From: Halocynthiibacter sp. SDUM655004
GTDB lineage: Bacteria; Pseudomonadota; Alphaproteobacteria; Rhodobacterales; Rhodobacteraceae
NCBI RefSeq assembly: GCF_026015885.1
Contig: NZ_JAPDUG010000002.1
Coordinates: 1-64,000 of the forward strand
DNA length: 64,000 bases
Direction: 5' to 3'
In this document: in pieces, positions 39,354-48,315 of the stretch
Numbering within the stretch: the stretch's first letter is position 1
Layout of the letters: the number at the start of each line of letters is the position of its first letter
The notes under the pieces: generated by a model
The model's input: the letters and a program-made list of their open reading frames with translations, nothing else
The model's database searches: none
What the model was told of the DNA's origin: nothing
Translations under genes and position numbers: made by a program

Positions 39354-40337
39354 ATGGTTACTTCGCGCAGCGCCAACCACTATTCCCTGCTTGCTGATAT
39401 TGGCGGCACCAATACACGCGTCGCCTTATGCGAAGGCACGTCGCTTGTTGCGGACTCAGTTCGGCGTTTTCGCAATGCTGAGTACGGAAGCCTCGAAGAG
39501 GTGCTTGCAGCCTATATGGCATCAGAAGGAAACGTTGATTGCCTTGGCGCCTGCGTCGCCGCTGCTGGGCCAGTTCGGGATTCGGTTGCAACAATGACCA
39601 ACCTCGACTGGACGATTGATTCCGAGACTGTTGCCAAGGCGACGGGTGCAGAAACTGTTTCAATTTTGAACGATCTTCAAGCGCAGGGGCACGCACTTGG
39701 CCATCTCGAAGCAGACGCTCTGACGACAATTCTACCTGGAAAAGCAGCTGGCCCGAATGCCGCGCAACTGGTGGTTGGAGTCGGCACCGGCTTTAACGCA
39801 GCGCCCGTTTGGCGAACACATGCAGGCCGCTTTGTTGCGCCGTCGGAATGTGGCCACATCACACTCCCTGTCCGTTCTGAAGAAGATCTTGTCCTCAGTG
39901 CTTTCGTTGAGAAGGCCCACGGCTTTCCCGGCGTAGAAGACCTGTTGTCAGGCCGCGGACTCGAACGGATCTACGCCTTTCATGCCACTGAAAACAATAG
40001 TGAAACCCGCAAGGACGCTGCCTCGATCATGACCTCGGCAACCGCTCGGGATGACGATGTGGCACTGCGATCTGTAGAAACGTTCTGCCGTAAACTTGGC
40101 GATGTTATTGGCGATCTGGCGCTTGTACATCTTCCATTTGGCGGCATCTTTCTGATTGGCGGCGTCGGGCGCGCCATGGTCCCATTCATGGGAGAATTTG
40201 GCTTTGCAGATGCTTTCCGTGACAAAGGTCGCTTTGCGGAGTTTCAAGACACTTTCGCAGTTACGGCCATTTCCGATGACTATGCGGCGTTGATCGGGTG
40301 CGCCAACCACTTACACGATCGCATGAACGAAAACTGA
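39354..40337 (+). CDS. glk: Glucokinase
   Basis: A 327-residue cytosolic ATP-dependent kinase of the Glk family, which phosphorylates glucose to glucose-6-phosphate. The ATP-binding motif LLADIGGTNTRVAL lies near residues 12-25, MTNLDWTID is the glucose-contact region, and VGVGTGFNAAPVW and ECGHITLP follow. It lies 123 bases after aglR and handles glucose released by AglA, so the transport, hydrolysis and phosphorylation steps are linked. Confidence 0.93.
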   Translation: MVTSRSANHYSLLADIGGTNTRVALCEGTSLVADSVRRFRNAEYGSLEEVLAAYMASEGNVDCLGACVAAAGPVRDSVATMTNLDWTIDSETVAKATGAETVSILNDLQAQGHALGHLEADALTTILPGKAAGPNAAQLVVGVGTGFNAAPVWRTHAGRFVAPSECGHITLPVRSEEDLVLSAFVEKAHGFPGVEDLLSGRGLERIYAFHATENNSETRKDAASIMTSATARDDDVALRSVETFCRKLGDVIGDLALVHLPFGGIFLIGGVGRAMVPFMGEFGFADAFRDKGRFAEFQDTFAVTAISDDYAALIGCANHLHDRMNEN

Positions 40338-40412
40338 ATTGCCTGCAGTAAGGCCTTCTTAAGATTCTTCCCCCTACAACGATCCAAAGGAACCGGATCA
40401 AAGGGGGCGCTT

Positions 40413-40454
40413 GTGACATCACCTACAAATGAAACTGCGGTAAACCCGCAATGA
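40413..40454 (+). CDS. Possible 13-residue leader peptide of the che operon
   Basis: A GTG start with AAGGGGG seven bases upstream opens a 13-codon frame (MTSPTNETAVNPQ) whose TGA overlaps the ATG of the STAS gene as ATGA. The strong ribosome binding site belongs to this mini-frame, while the STAS ATG has none of its own close by. It could couple translation of the operon. This is a sequence inference only; it may be chance. Confidence 0.3.
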   Translation: MTSPTNETAVNPQ

Positions 40455-40726
40455 GCGCGCAAATTCAACTGCGCGAGCGTTTGGGGTTGAGCGATGCAGC
40501 GCCCCTCGCCCGCCAAATTCTTGCGGAGAAAGGCTCCGATCTTGTGATCGACGCCTCGCGCGTGTCCCATATTGGGAGCCTCTGCCAGCAAGTCCTGCTT
40601 GCTGCTGCAAAGGAGTGGCAAGAAGATCAGCGCACCTTTCGTATGTGCAATCCAACCGATGCCTGCGTTCAAGACCTCGCCCTCTGCGGCCTCACACCGG
40701 AAAGCTTTGAAGGAGAGGTCGCATGA
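40451..40726 (+). CDS. STAS-domain chemotaxis-linked protein
   Basis: A 91-residue single STAS domain (anti-sigma factor antagonist fold). The core VIDASRVSHIGSLCQQVLLAAAKEW aligns with the phospho-site region of STAS proteins; a serine at the expected position lies in IGSLCQ. It overlaps cheY by four bases (ATGA) and opens the chemotaxis cluster. Genes of this type are often labelled cheX-like in Rhodobacteraceae, but true CheX is a different fold, so no symbol is given. The role in signalling is unknown. Confidence 0.8.
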   Translation: MSAQIQLRERLGLSDAAPLARQILAEKGSDLVIDASRVSHIGSLCQQVLLAAAKEWQEDQRTFRMCNPTDACVQDLALCGLTPESFEGEVA

Positions 40727-41088
40727 CGCTCAATATTCTCGCAGTTGATGACAGCCGCACGATGCGCGACATGATCAGCCTAAGCCTACGACAGGCTGGC
40801 TTTGAACCAACCCTGGCTGAGGATGGACAGCACGGCCTAGAAGTTCTGCAAGACTTCATGCCCGATGCAATCATAACGGATATAAACATGCCACGGCTCG
40901 ACGGCTTCGGATTTATTGATGCCGTTCGCAAAACGCCGGAACATCGCGCTATCCCAATACTTGTGCTGACCACCGAAAGCGCACCTGAACTGAAAGCACG
41001 CGCAAGAAGTGCCGGTGCAACGGGCTGGATCGTCAAACCTTTTGACCCCGAGAAACTTGTACGCGCCCTTCAAATGGTGACTGGTTAG
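40723..41088 (+). CDS. cheY: Chemotaxis response regulator CheY (first copy)
   Basis: A 121-residue single receiver domain. The acidic pocket VDDS (residues 8-11), acceptor aspartate in IITDINMP, the threonine in VLTTES and the lysine in IVKPFD are all present. As a stand-alone receiver next to cheA it is a probable flagellar switch effector or phosphate sink. It overlaps the STAS gene and is nine bases from the cheA start. Confidence 0.92.
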   Translation: MTLNILAVDDSRTMRDMISLSLRQAGFEPTLAEDGQHGLEVLQDFMPDAIITDINMPRLDGFGFIDAVRKTPEHRAIPILVLTTESAPELKARARSAGATGWIVKPFDPEKLVRALQMVTG

Positions 41089-41096
41089 GAGCATTT

Positions 41097-43352
41097 ATGA
41101 GCGATCCCAATGATCCAATGGCCGAAATCCGTGTGGCATTCTTCCAAGAATGCGAGGAACTGCTCGAGGCGCTTCAAGACGGCCTTACGTCCATGGAAGA
41201 CGGCAGTGGTGACTCCGAAACGATCAATGTTGTGTTCCGCGCGGTTCACTCAATAAAAGGCGGCGCCGGCGCATTCGGGCTGGACGAACTTGTGCAATTC
41301 GCTCACCGCTTTGAAACAACTATGGACGCCGTGCGCGCAGGCGAACTCACGGTTGATACCGAAGCATTGAAACTATTTTTTCGAGCTGCAGACGTCCTTA
41401 GCGACATCGTGCGCGCTTCTCGAGATGCGCTCGAAACTGATCAATCCGCGATCTTGGCGGTCTGTGAGGAACTGATTGCTTTAACCGGAGCAGACGCGGA
41501 GGAAGACGAAATTGATCCCGCTGAATTTCAAGCCACTGGCCTTACATTGGACCTTGATCTCCCGGATTTAGATGCTCTTGACGATATCGCCGTAGACTTA
41601 CCACCGTTGACGTCTGCAGACAGCTTATTTGGCGAAGATACGATAGCGAGGGAACCATCCAAATACACGATACGTTTCAAGCCCACTAGCGAGCTCTACG
41701 CAACGGGGAATGAGCCCCTCTATCTCTTTAGGACCCTCCGAGAAATTGGTGTTGTAAAAATCGATATCAACACTCAGTGCTTGCCCGAACTATCCAAACT
41801 TGAGCCCGAAAACTCCTATTTGGAATGGCAGTTGAAAATTGAAACTGAAGAAAATGAAAACCAGATCAGAGAGGTTTTTGATTTCGTTTCAGACATTTGC
41901 GACTTGGAAATCAAATCTAATGGTATGGATGCTGAAGTTTCATGTCTGCCTGACATCTTACCAAACGAAGCCGCAACAGACCAAGTTGTAAGCTCAAGCG
42001 AAGTGAGCAACGCTATAGCAACTCCTGCTCAGACCGAAAATTTAGCTCCCTCAGCGGATCAAACTGTAGAAAATGCTTCTGACAATGCAGCAGAAATCCC
42101 CTTAGAGGTCTCACCGAAACCTGCCCAGACGCCACCTGCTACTAAGCCAAGAGCGACGGTTCGTGTCGATCTAGAACGTGTTGATCGATTGGTGAACCTG
42201 GTCGGAGAGCTGGTCATTAACCAAGCAATGTTGTCTCAAAGCGTTGCACAGATTGGATTGCCATCAAACACACCCGTTTTTACAGGTCTCGACGAGCTCC
42301 AACAGCTAACACGTGACATTCAAGACAGTGTTATGATGATCCGTGCTCAACCTGTTAAATCACTATTTCAGCGAATGGCTCGAATTGTGCGCGAAGCTTC
42401 CGCCGATGTCGGCAAAACTGTCCGGCTAAAAACGGACGGTGACGCTACAGAAGTCGACAAAACCGTGATCGAAAGGCTCGCAGATCCTCTCACCCATATG
42501 ATCCGGAATGCTGTCGACCATGGGTTAGAGGATAGCAAGACGCGCCTTGCAAACGGCAAACCAGAAACTGGAGAAATTACTTTATCTGCGCGCCACCGCT
42601 CAGGCCGTGTCCTGATCGAGATTTCCGATGACGGCGCGGGTATTGACCGCAAGAAAGTTCTGAAAAAGGCACAAGAAAAAGAACTCGTCACCAAAGACGG
42701 CCAGCTAACCGATTCAGAAATCGACAATCTTTTGTTCCTTCCCGGGTTCTCAACAGCCGACAAAATTTCGAATCTTTCTGGTCGCGGCGTCGGGATGGAC
42801 GTTGTTCGAAGCTCAATCCAAGCACTGGGTGGTCGAGTTTCAATAAACTCAACGCCCGGCAAAGGAACAACTTTCTCGATTAGTCTACCTCTGACACTCG
42901 CCGTGCTTGACGGTATGGTCACCCAAGTTGCTGGGCAAACTTTAGTAGTCCCGCTTAATACAATCGAAGAAACGCTTACCATCGGGAAAAGTGATCTAAA
43001 CACGCTCGGCCCGCAGACATCTGTTCTAAAAGTAAGAAACGGATTCGTGCCGCTACTCGACCTCGGAACCGAGCTTGGCTACCGAAAACCAAAGCCTGAC
43101 TACGTCGATTCAATTGTTCTTTTGATCGCGCACGAAGATGGGAGCCGGGCGGCTCTCGTTGTCGACGAGATAAACGATCAAAGACAAGTTGTCATAAAAG
43201 GGCTTCAAGAAAGCTACGGTCGCGTCCCAGGAATTGCAGCTGCTACAATCTTAGGTGACGGACAAATCGCTCTCATTCTTGACCCGGTAGACATCGTTGC
43301 AGGTGCCAGTGGGCGCACCAAACTTTCAACCGAAACAGCTCTCGCGGGATAG
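41097..43352 (+). CDS. cheA: Chemotaxis histidine kinase CheA
   Basis: A 751-residue soluble kinase. The P1 Hpt domain has the phospho-acceptor His51 in AVHSIKGGAGAF. A variable P2-like region runs to about residue 340 with an unstructured Pro/Ala/Thr-rich linker. The dimerisation and ATPase domains follow, with MIRNAVDHGLE and GRGVGMDVV, and a C-terminal CheW-like P5 domain completes it. By eye, from about 41.7 kb onward the gene is less GC-rich than surrounding genes. Confidence 0.95.
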   Translation: MSDPNDPMAEIRVAFFQECEELLEALQDGLTSMEDGSGDSETINVVFRAVHSIKGGAGAFGLDELVQFAHRFETTMDAVRAGELTVDTEALKLFFRAADVLSDIVRASRDALETDQSAILAVCEELIALTGADAEEDEIDPAEFQATGLTLDLDLPDLDALDDIAVDLPPLTSADSLFGEDTIAREPSKYTIRFKPTSELYATGNEPLYLFRTLREIGVVKIDINTQCLPELSKLEPENSYLEWQLKIETEENENQIREVFDFVSDICDLEIKSNGMDAEVSCLPDILPNEAATDQVVSSSEVSNAIATPAQTENLAPSADQTVENASDNAAEIPLEVSPKPAQTPPATKPRATVRVDLERVDRLVNLVGELVINQAMLSQSVAQIGLPSNTPVFTGLDELQQLTRDIQDSVMMIRAQPVKSLFQRMARIVREASADVGKTVRLKTDGDATEVDKTVIERLADPLTHMIRNAVDHGLEDSKTRLANGKPETGEITLSARHRSGRVLIEISDDGAGIDRKKVLKKAQEKELVTKDGQLTDSEIDNLLFLPGFSTADKISNLSGRGVGMDVVRSSIQALGGRVSINSTPGKGTTFSISLPLTLAVLDGMVTQVAGQTLVVPLNTIEETLTIGKSDLNTLGPQTSVLKVRNGFVPLLDLGTELGYRKPKPDYVDSIVLLIAHEDGSRAALVVDEINDQRQVVIKGLQESYGRVPGIAAATILGDGQIALILDPVDIVAGASGRTKLSTETALAG

Positions 43353-43355
43353 CCA

Positions 43356-43823
43356 ATGTCAAACCAATTATCGAATTCAAAAACATCGGAAATCGAACTC
43401 TTGTCATTTCGTGTGGGCGAGCAGGAGTTTGCGCTTGATATAATGTCAGTTCGTGAAATCCGCGGCTGGACTCGTGCAACACCGCTTCCACACTCGCCTC
43501 CATTCGTACGGGGCGTTATCAACCTTCGGGGCACAGTTTTGCCCATCATCGATCTCGCTGCCCGACTTGGTCAACATTCAACTGATCCCTCCGAGCGCAA
43601 TGTCTTCATCGTTGTGCAATCCGGTGAGGAAACCGTGGGGCTATTGGTTGACGCGGTTTCGGACATCCTATCGATCAAAACAGAGGAGCTTCAATCCCCT
43701 CCTGAAATGGCAGCGGACACAAACAACATTTTTGTAGAATCCCTTACGATTGTCGAAGACAGAATGCTACGCGTTCTTGATCTACGAGCCGCCCTTCTCT
43801 CTTCCTCTTCGGAGGCAGCATGA
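43356..43823 (+). CDS. cheW: Chemotaxis adaptor CheW
   Basis: A 155-residue CheW-domain protein that couples chemoreceptors to CheA. It begins with a short polar tail, then ELLSFRVGEQEFALDIMSVREIRGW, with PPFVRGVINLRGTVLPIIDL as the receptor-binding region. It starts three bases after cheA and overlaps cheR by four bases. Confidence 0.95.
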   Translation: MSNQLSNSKTSEIELLSFRVGEQEFALDIMSVREIRGWTRATPLPHSPPFVRGVINLRGTVLPIIDLAARLGQHSTDPSERNVFIVVQSGEETVGLLVDAVSDILSIKTEELQSPPEMAADTNNIFVESLTIVEDRMLRVLDLRAALLSSSSEAA

Positions 43824-44734
43824 CACGAGCTCTTTCTAACGCTGTTACGGGAAACACCGCAATGAGCAAAGACCAGTTCCTGCTCGTCTCAAAGCTGGCA
43901 AAACAGAACGCAGGCCTGATGTTTCCAGACACAAAGGCTTCACTCGTTTCTTCCAGACTTCTCAAGCGATTGCGCATTCTGAAACTGCAGAATTTTGAAC
44001 AGTATTGTGATTTGCTGTGCGGCAATAATGCCAAGGAAGAAATTCACCACATGGTCGCAGCTCTCACAACCAACATTTCCAGTTTTTTCCGCGAGAAGCA
44101 TCACTTTGAAACTTTGGGCAAAGAAATTCTTCCAACCATCATTGAGCATGCGACGAAGGGAGGAAAAATTCGAATTTGGTCAGCCGGGTGCTCTGTTGGT
44201 ATGGAAGCTTATAGCATTGCAATGACCATCCACGAAGGGTTTCCCGAAGTTGGAAACTGTGACGTAAAAATTTTAGCAACGGATATCGATCCAAACGTCT
44301 TGGAAATTGCTCGGCTTGGTGAATATCAGGTCGGTGACTTAACAAATGTCTCTAAAGCACACCAAGATCGCTATTTCCGATCGTCTGAAACCGAGACAAA
44401 GAGCTCTATTCGAGTTGTTTCTGAAATTCAAAACCTTGTTAGTTTTAAACAGCTTAACCTTATCGAGAACTGGCCGATAAAAGGTCACTTTGATATCATA
44501 TTCTGCCGAAATACTGTCATCTATTTTGACGAAGACACGCAAAAGCAACTTTGGTCTCGATTTCAAAACATCCTACATGAAGGCGGATGGCTCTTTGTCG
44601 GTCACTCCGAGCGCGTTCAGGAAAATTCAGCGCCACTGCTTAAGTCGCGAGGCATGACAATCTATCAAAAATCAAGCGAAACCGGCGAGAAACAACTACG
44701 GCCGCGCAGCTCCGAGGAAAGCCAATGTCTTTAA
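43820..44734 (+). CDS. cheR: Chemotaxis receptor methyltransferase CheR
   Basis: A 304-residue SAM-dependent methyltransferase that methylates glutamates of chemoreceptors. The N-terminal helical domain is followed by the SAM site IWSAGCSVGMEAYSIAM, a variant of the usual SAGCSTGEEPYSIAM, then ILATDIDPNVLEIAR and FDIIFCRNTVIYFD. An internal ATG 15 codons in (43862) is an alternative start. The usual partner methylesterase CheB is not encoded in the cluster. Confidence 0.93.
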   Translation: MTRALSNAVTGNTAMSKDQFLLVSKLAKQNAGLMFPDTKASLVSSRLLKRLRILKLQNFEQYCDLLCGNNAKEEIHHMVAALTTNISSFFREKHHFETLGKEILPTIIEHATKGGKIRIWSAGCSVGMEAYSIAMTIHEGFPEVGNCDVKILATDIDPNVLEIARLGEYQVGDLTNVSKAHQDRYFRSSETETKSSIRVVSEIQNLVSFKQLNLIENWPIKGHFDIIFCRNTVIYFDEDTQKQLWSRFQNILHEGGWLFVGHSERVQENSAPLLKSRGMTIYQKSSETGEKQLRPRSSEESQCL

Positions 44735-45111
44735 GAGATCAACTCCGCATCCTTGTTGTTGATGACATGTCAACAAGCCGAGGCTTAATCACTCAAGCAC
44801 TCGACGCATTTGGTATACGAAATGTTGGGAGTGTGGCGGATGGCCGAACTGCACTTTCTACGTTGGAGCGTACGCCAGTCCATCTCGTTATCTCGGACTA
44901 CAACATGCCAGAAATGGATGGGTTGCATCTCTTACATGCACTCCGCCAAAATCCAAAAACGAAAGGGGTCGGATTCATTCTTATCACTGGCCGCGCTGAC
45001 CGGGAAATAATCGAAAAAGGGAAACAGCTAGGCATGAACAATTTTCTAAAGAAGCCTTTTGACCCTGCTCAACTCAAGGCTTGTATAGAAGCCGTTGTGG
45101 GCCGTCTTTAG
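44725..45111 (+). CDS. cheY: Chemotaxis response regulator CheY (second copy)
   Basis: A 128-residue stand-alone receiver domain with acidic pair VDDM, acceptor aspartate in VISDYNMPEMDG, ITGRAD in place of the usual T/S-A segment, and FLKKPFDP. It overlaps the end of cheR by ten bases. It stands where cheB often sits in other operons, but it has no C-terminal esterase domain. It and the first CheY probably divide the roles of motor effector and phosphate sink. Confidence 0.9.
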   Translation: MSLRDQLRILVVDDMSTSRGLITQALDAFGIRNVGSVADGRTALSTLERTPVHLVISDYNMPEMDGLHLLHALRQNPKTKGVGFILITGRADREIIEKGKQLGMNNFLKKPFDPAQLKACIEAVVGRL

Positions 45112-45120
45112 GGTCGAACA

Positions 45121-45483
45121 ATGAGCAACTCTTCTGTTTCGCTGTCAAAAGTTCTCGAGTGCGTCGATGCTGAAGTCGCTGAGATGTCAACACAAGTGCT
45201 CAAGTTGCAGTCGACGTTATCTGAATTAACTGATGGATTGGACATTCTACAGACCGAGCCGATTAGTTCATTGCAAAGTCTTGATGAAATTGCTCAAAAA
45301 CTCTCGGGAATCTCTCGCGCACTACAAATGTTGCGAAACGAAACTGGGCCAGTCAATCACACATCAATCAATATTGAGTTGCTAAAAAGTTTCGTAAAAC
45401 TGGACAGCCTTTCCAGCAGGCTTTGTGCTGAAACCTGCCTAGAACACTCCCAAAGCTCCAAAGGGAGCGTCACACTGTTCTGA
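45121..45483 (+). CDS. Hypothetical coiled-coil protein at end of che operon
   Basis: A 120-residue, Ser- and Leu-rich protein that is probably helical. Heptad-like leucines run from about residue 8 to 75 (VLECVDAEVAEM..., LQSTLSELTDGLDILQ). It starts nine bases after the second cheY. I do not recognise a family; small helical proteins ending roseobacter che clusters are not well named. A CheZ-like role can be imagined from position and coiled-coil character, but no CheZ motif is seen. Confidence 0.65.
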   Translation: MSNSSVSLSKVLECVDAEVAEMSTQVLKLQSTLSELTDGLDILQTEPISSLQSLDEIAQKLSGISRALQMLRNETGPVNHTSINIELLKSFVKLDSLSSRLCAETCLEHSQSSKGSVTLF

Positions 45484-45520
45484 AAACTTTACCGCGCTGA
45501 CATCAAAGATGTTTGAACAA

Positions 45521-46060
45521 CTAAAATAGCTCAACGTCATTAGTTTGTGCCCGCACTAGAGCCTGCTCTTCGACTTTGGCTTTCATAAGTTTCTGCCGCG
45601 CATGGCCGGAAACGGGTGAAAATTCCACACGGCGCGCAGATACTCCTCCCAGACATTCAGCATAGATCGGAATACCTTCTTGGTGCAAAAAATTGCGCAC
45701 AAATGTTCCATTCGCCTGTCCGATGCTTGAAAGGCCCGAAACCATTTGCGCACCACCAAAAATTTTGCCGCGCAGACGTGACTTTGAGGCGCCACGCTTA
45801 AGTAGTGCATTGATGAGTACTTCCATCGCCGCCGCACCATGCAAATTTTCAATGCCCGAGTTCGAGATACTGTCTGGCAAAAGAATATGGTTCATTCCCC
45901 CGACTTTTGCGGTTTGGTCCCACAAACAAGTCGCAACGCAAGACCCAAGAGTTGTCGAAATCACAACATCAGGAGAATTTTCGACAGCATGTTCGCCCTG
46001 ACAGATTGATATCCGTTTCTTGGGCAAGCCGCTTCGTCGGTTAGAGGAATGTTTGGTCAT
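45521..46060 (-). CDS. cheD: Chemoreceptor glutamine deamidase CheD
   Basis: A 179-residue enzyme that deamidates glutamines on chemoreceptors. The catalytic cysteine is in TTLGSCVA and the histidine in GGMNHILLP; GKIFGGAQMV matches the conserved core. ATG at 46060 is chosen because CGGAGG lies just upstream; an earlier in-frame ATG at 46081 lacks such a site. It is convergent with the rest of the cluster, unlike in most che operons. Confidence 0.92.
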   Translation of the reverse strand: MTKHSSNRRSGLPKKRISICQGEHAVENSPDVVISTTLGSCVATCLWDQTAKVGGMNHILLPDSISNSGIENLHGAAAMEVLINALLKRGASKSRLRGKIFGGAQMVSGLSSIGQANGTFVRNFLHQEGIPIYAECLGGVSARRVEFSPVSGHARQKLMKAKVEEQALVRAQTNDVELF

Positions 46061-46184
46061 GCGCCTCCGAAGAACAATCATTCAGTCGGGAAACACCCGA
46101 AAGATTTCAGTATCACTTCCGACGTTACAGCAACAGACATCAACATAGTCTTAAGACTATCGGCAGAATAAGCGCCGTTTTGGA

Positions 46185-46958
46185 TCAAGAGTATCGGTAA
46201 CTCTCTATTATATGCGCTAACCTTTTCAAGGCGGGCGAAACCGAATTCTCGCATGTTTCGTCATGCTCTTTCCAACCCTCAAGGAGTTGAATGCCGAATT
46301 GCGAAATATGGTGACGCATTGCCAGACGCGCTTCCTCAGCGGACCGTTTTCTTAGAGCTTCTATGATCGCGCGGTGTTCCTGAACGAGCGAAGGCTTCAT
46401 CCGAGCTACATTTACCCGACCGTGCATTTTTACCCACATTGGAAGCTGTACGCGCTGCCGCCAAAAACCAAGAACGGTATTCTCCAGCGCCAAATTTCTA
46501 GTCGCGCGTGCAATCGTGAGGTGAAACAACTCGTCAGCATTGTCGCCCCAAAATTCGTTCTCATGTTCCCCGCTCATTTGCTCTGTGAGCTCTTCGAGCT
46601 TTTCCAGTTCCGCGTCAGTTATATGATCAGCAGCGAGTGCAGCTGTTTCTCCCTCAACAAGCAACCTTGCCTCTAAAAGTTCAAACGGGCCGGGCGTGAC
46701 CAACGCGCTTAACGTATTGGTCGAGGGTGGATGAGTTGAAACCTGCATGCCAGCTCCAAAACGGTTCTCGACAAAACCGCTGATCTCAAGTGCAATCAAC
46801 GCTTCACGCACCGTCGCACGGGAAACGGAAAGCTGCTCAACAAGCTCGCGTTCGGCCGGCATTTTCTGTCCGGCTTTCAGGTCTCCTTCAAGAATACGCT
46901 CAGCGATTTGTTGAGCGACAAGTCGATACCTTGGGATTTGTTCAACCGGTTTAAACAT
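46185..46958 (-). CDS. GntR-family regulator, FadR/FCD subfamily
   Basis: A 257-residue regulator with an N-terminal winged helix (ILEGDLKAGQKMPAERELVEQLSVSRATVREALIALE; residues about 18-55) and a C-terminal FCD ligand-binding domain whose metal-site histidines are seen in DELFHLTIAR and MRHHISQFG. FCD regulators bind organic acids such as lactate, glycolate or glycerate. ATG at 46958 (MFKPVEQIPRY) is chosen; a longer frame adds 20 atypical residues across the operator. It is divergent from the glycerate kinase-lar operon and is its likely repressor. Confidence 0.9.
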   Translation of the reverse strand: MFKPVEQIPRYRLVAQQIAERILEGDLKAGQKMPAERELVEQLSVSRATVREALIALEISGFVENRFGAGMQVSTHPPSTNTLSALVTPGPFELLEARLLVEGETAALAADHITDAELEKLEELTEQMSGEHENEFWGDNADELFHLTIARATRNLALENTVLGFWRQRVQLPMWVKMHGRVNVARMKPSLVQEHRAIIEALRKRSAEEARLAMRHHISQFGIQLLEGWKEHDETCENSVSPALKRLAHIIESYRYS

Positions 46959-46989
46959 GAGGCGGACAACCAATTTACATTTCGTCAGA

Positions 46990-47021
46990 GATTGACAGAT
47001 TGCCTGACAATCCTGCATAAC
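46990..47021 (+). promoter_or_regulatory. Predicted lar operon promoter and GntR operator
   Basis: GATTGACAG-ATTGC-CTGACAATC (46990-47012) is an inverted repeat of two nine-base arms with one mismatch. TTGACA (46992-46997) within it pairs with CATAAC (47016-47021) at 18-base spacing as a -35/-10 set. A regulator bound to the repeat would cover the promoter, so repression by the divergent GntR protein is likely. Confidence 0.6.
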
Positions 47022-47049
47022 TCAAGAAATTTCAAACGGATTGCCGATC

Positions 47050-48315
47050 ATGACACCCGAAAAACTCCTTCGCGAAATGTTTGATGCAGCACTTGATGCC
47101 GCTGACCCATTCAAAGCCGTACCCACATATTTACCCGAAAAACCAAGCGGCCGCGTTGTTGTTATCGGCGCGGGTAAGGCGTCGGCCAGAATGGCACAGG
47201 CCGTAGAAGCCGAATGGGGCCCATGCGAAGGAATTGTGATCGTTCCACATGGCGCGGACCTGCCGACAAAGGGTATTGAGATCGTTCAAGCCAGCCATCC
47301 GGTACCGGATGCCGCGGGCGAGGAAGCCGCCAAACGTATTGTAGAACTGCTCGAAACACTTACTGAAAACGATCTTGCGCTATGCCTGATTTCTGGTGGT
47401 GGGTCCTCGCTGATGTCTGCGCCCGCCGCTGGCTTGAGCCTTGAAGACAAAATTCTCGTGAATAAGAAACTGTTGGCGAGTGGTGCCGCGATTTCGGATA
47501 TGAACGTTCTGCGCAAGCATTTATCCGCAACGAAGGGCGGTCGATTGGCGGTCGCGGCGGCTCCTGCGCGCGTCGTGACATTAACCATAAGCGATGTACC
47601 GGGTGATGACCCGTCAATCATTGCGTCCGGTCCGACGGTGCCGGATACCTCTACCGCTTCGGACGCTTTAAAGATCATCGAACGCTTCGGCATCGATCTA
47701 CCCGACCATATTCTTGCTGTTCTAAACGGCCCTGATGGAGAGACGCCAAAGCCCGACCACCCCGCCTTCAAACGAGCCGAAACACATATCGTCGCGGCGC
47801 CTCAGGCCTCTCTTGAGGCGGCATCAAAGATTGCGGAAAAATACGGCGTGACCCCACTAATTTTAGGTGACGCAATCGAAGGTGAAGCGCGTGAGGCAGG
47901 AAAGGTTATGGCTGGCATGGCAGCGCAAATTAAGCGTCACGGCCAACCGGCAAAGGCGCCTGCGGTGCTAATTTCCGGCGGGGAGACAACGGTAACCGTC
48001 ACTGGAGAAGCAGGAAAAGGCGGACGTTGCAGCGAATTTCTGCTAGGATTTGCTCTAGGCGTCTGGGGCGAAGACGGCATCTCGGCACTGGCCTGTGACA
48101 CCGATGGACGCGATGGGTCGGAGCATAACGCAGGCGCGATCTGGGGAGCGAACCAGTTTGCGCAAGCCGACAGGGACAAAGCCTTAAGCGCTCTGTCTCG
48201 TCACGACGCTTATAGCTTCTTTGAGAGTGTCGATGGTTTGGTTAATACTGGCCCGACCCATACAAACGTAAATGATTTCAGAGCGATATACGTGGAGGCA
48301 TCCGATGAAGATTGA
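47050..48315 (+). CDS. Glycerate 2-kinase, MOFRL family
   Basis: A 421-residue enzyme of the GckA/MOFRL family, which phosphorylates D-glycerate to 2-phosphoglycerate; it was formerly labelled hydroxypyruvate reductase (TtuD). The N-terminal part has VVVIGAGKASARMA and ISGGGSSLMSAPA; the C-terminal MOFRL domain reads LISGGETTVTV and later DGRDGSEHNAGAI. ATG at 47050 is chosen over the TTG at 47041. The stop lies 11 bases inside larA. Its linkage to a racemase operon is the notable feature. Confidence 0.92.
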   Translation: MTPEKLLREMFDAALDAADPFKAVPTYLPEKPSGRVVVIGAGKASARMAQAVEAEWGPCEGIVIVPHGADLPTKGIEIVQASHPVPDAAGEEAAKRIVELLETLTENDLALCLISGGGSSLMSAPAAGLSLEDKILVNKKLLASGAAISDMNVLRKHLSATKGGRLAVAAAPARVVTLTISDVPGDDPSIIASGPTVPDTSTASDALKIIERFGIDLPDHILAVLNGPDGETPKPDHPAFKRAETHIVAAPQASLEAASKIAEKYGVTPLILGDAIEGEAREAGKVMAGMAAQIKRHGQPAKAPAVLISGGETTVTVTGEAGKGGRCSEFLLGFALGVWGEDGISALACDTDGRDGSEHNAGAIWGANQFAQADRDKALSALSRHDAYSFFESVDGLVNTGPTHTNVNDFRAIYVEASDED

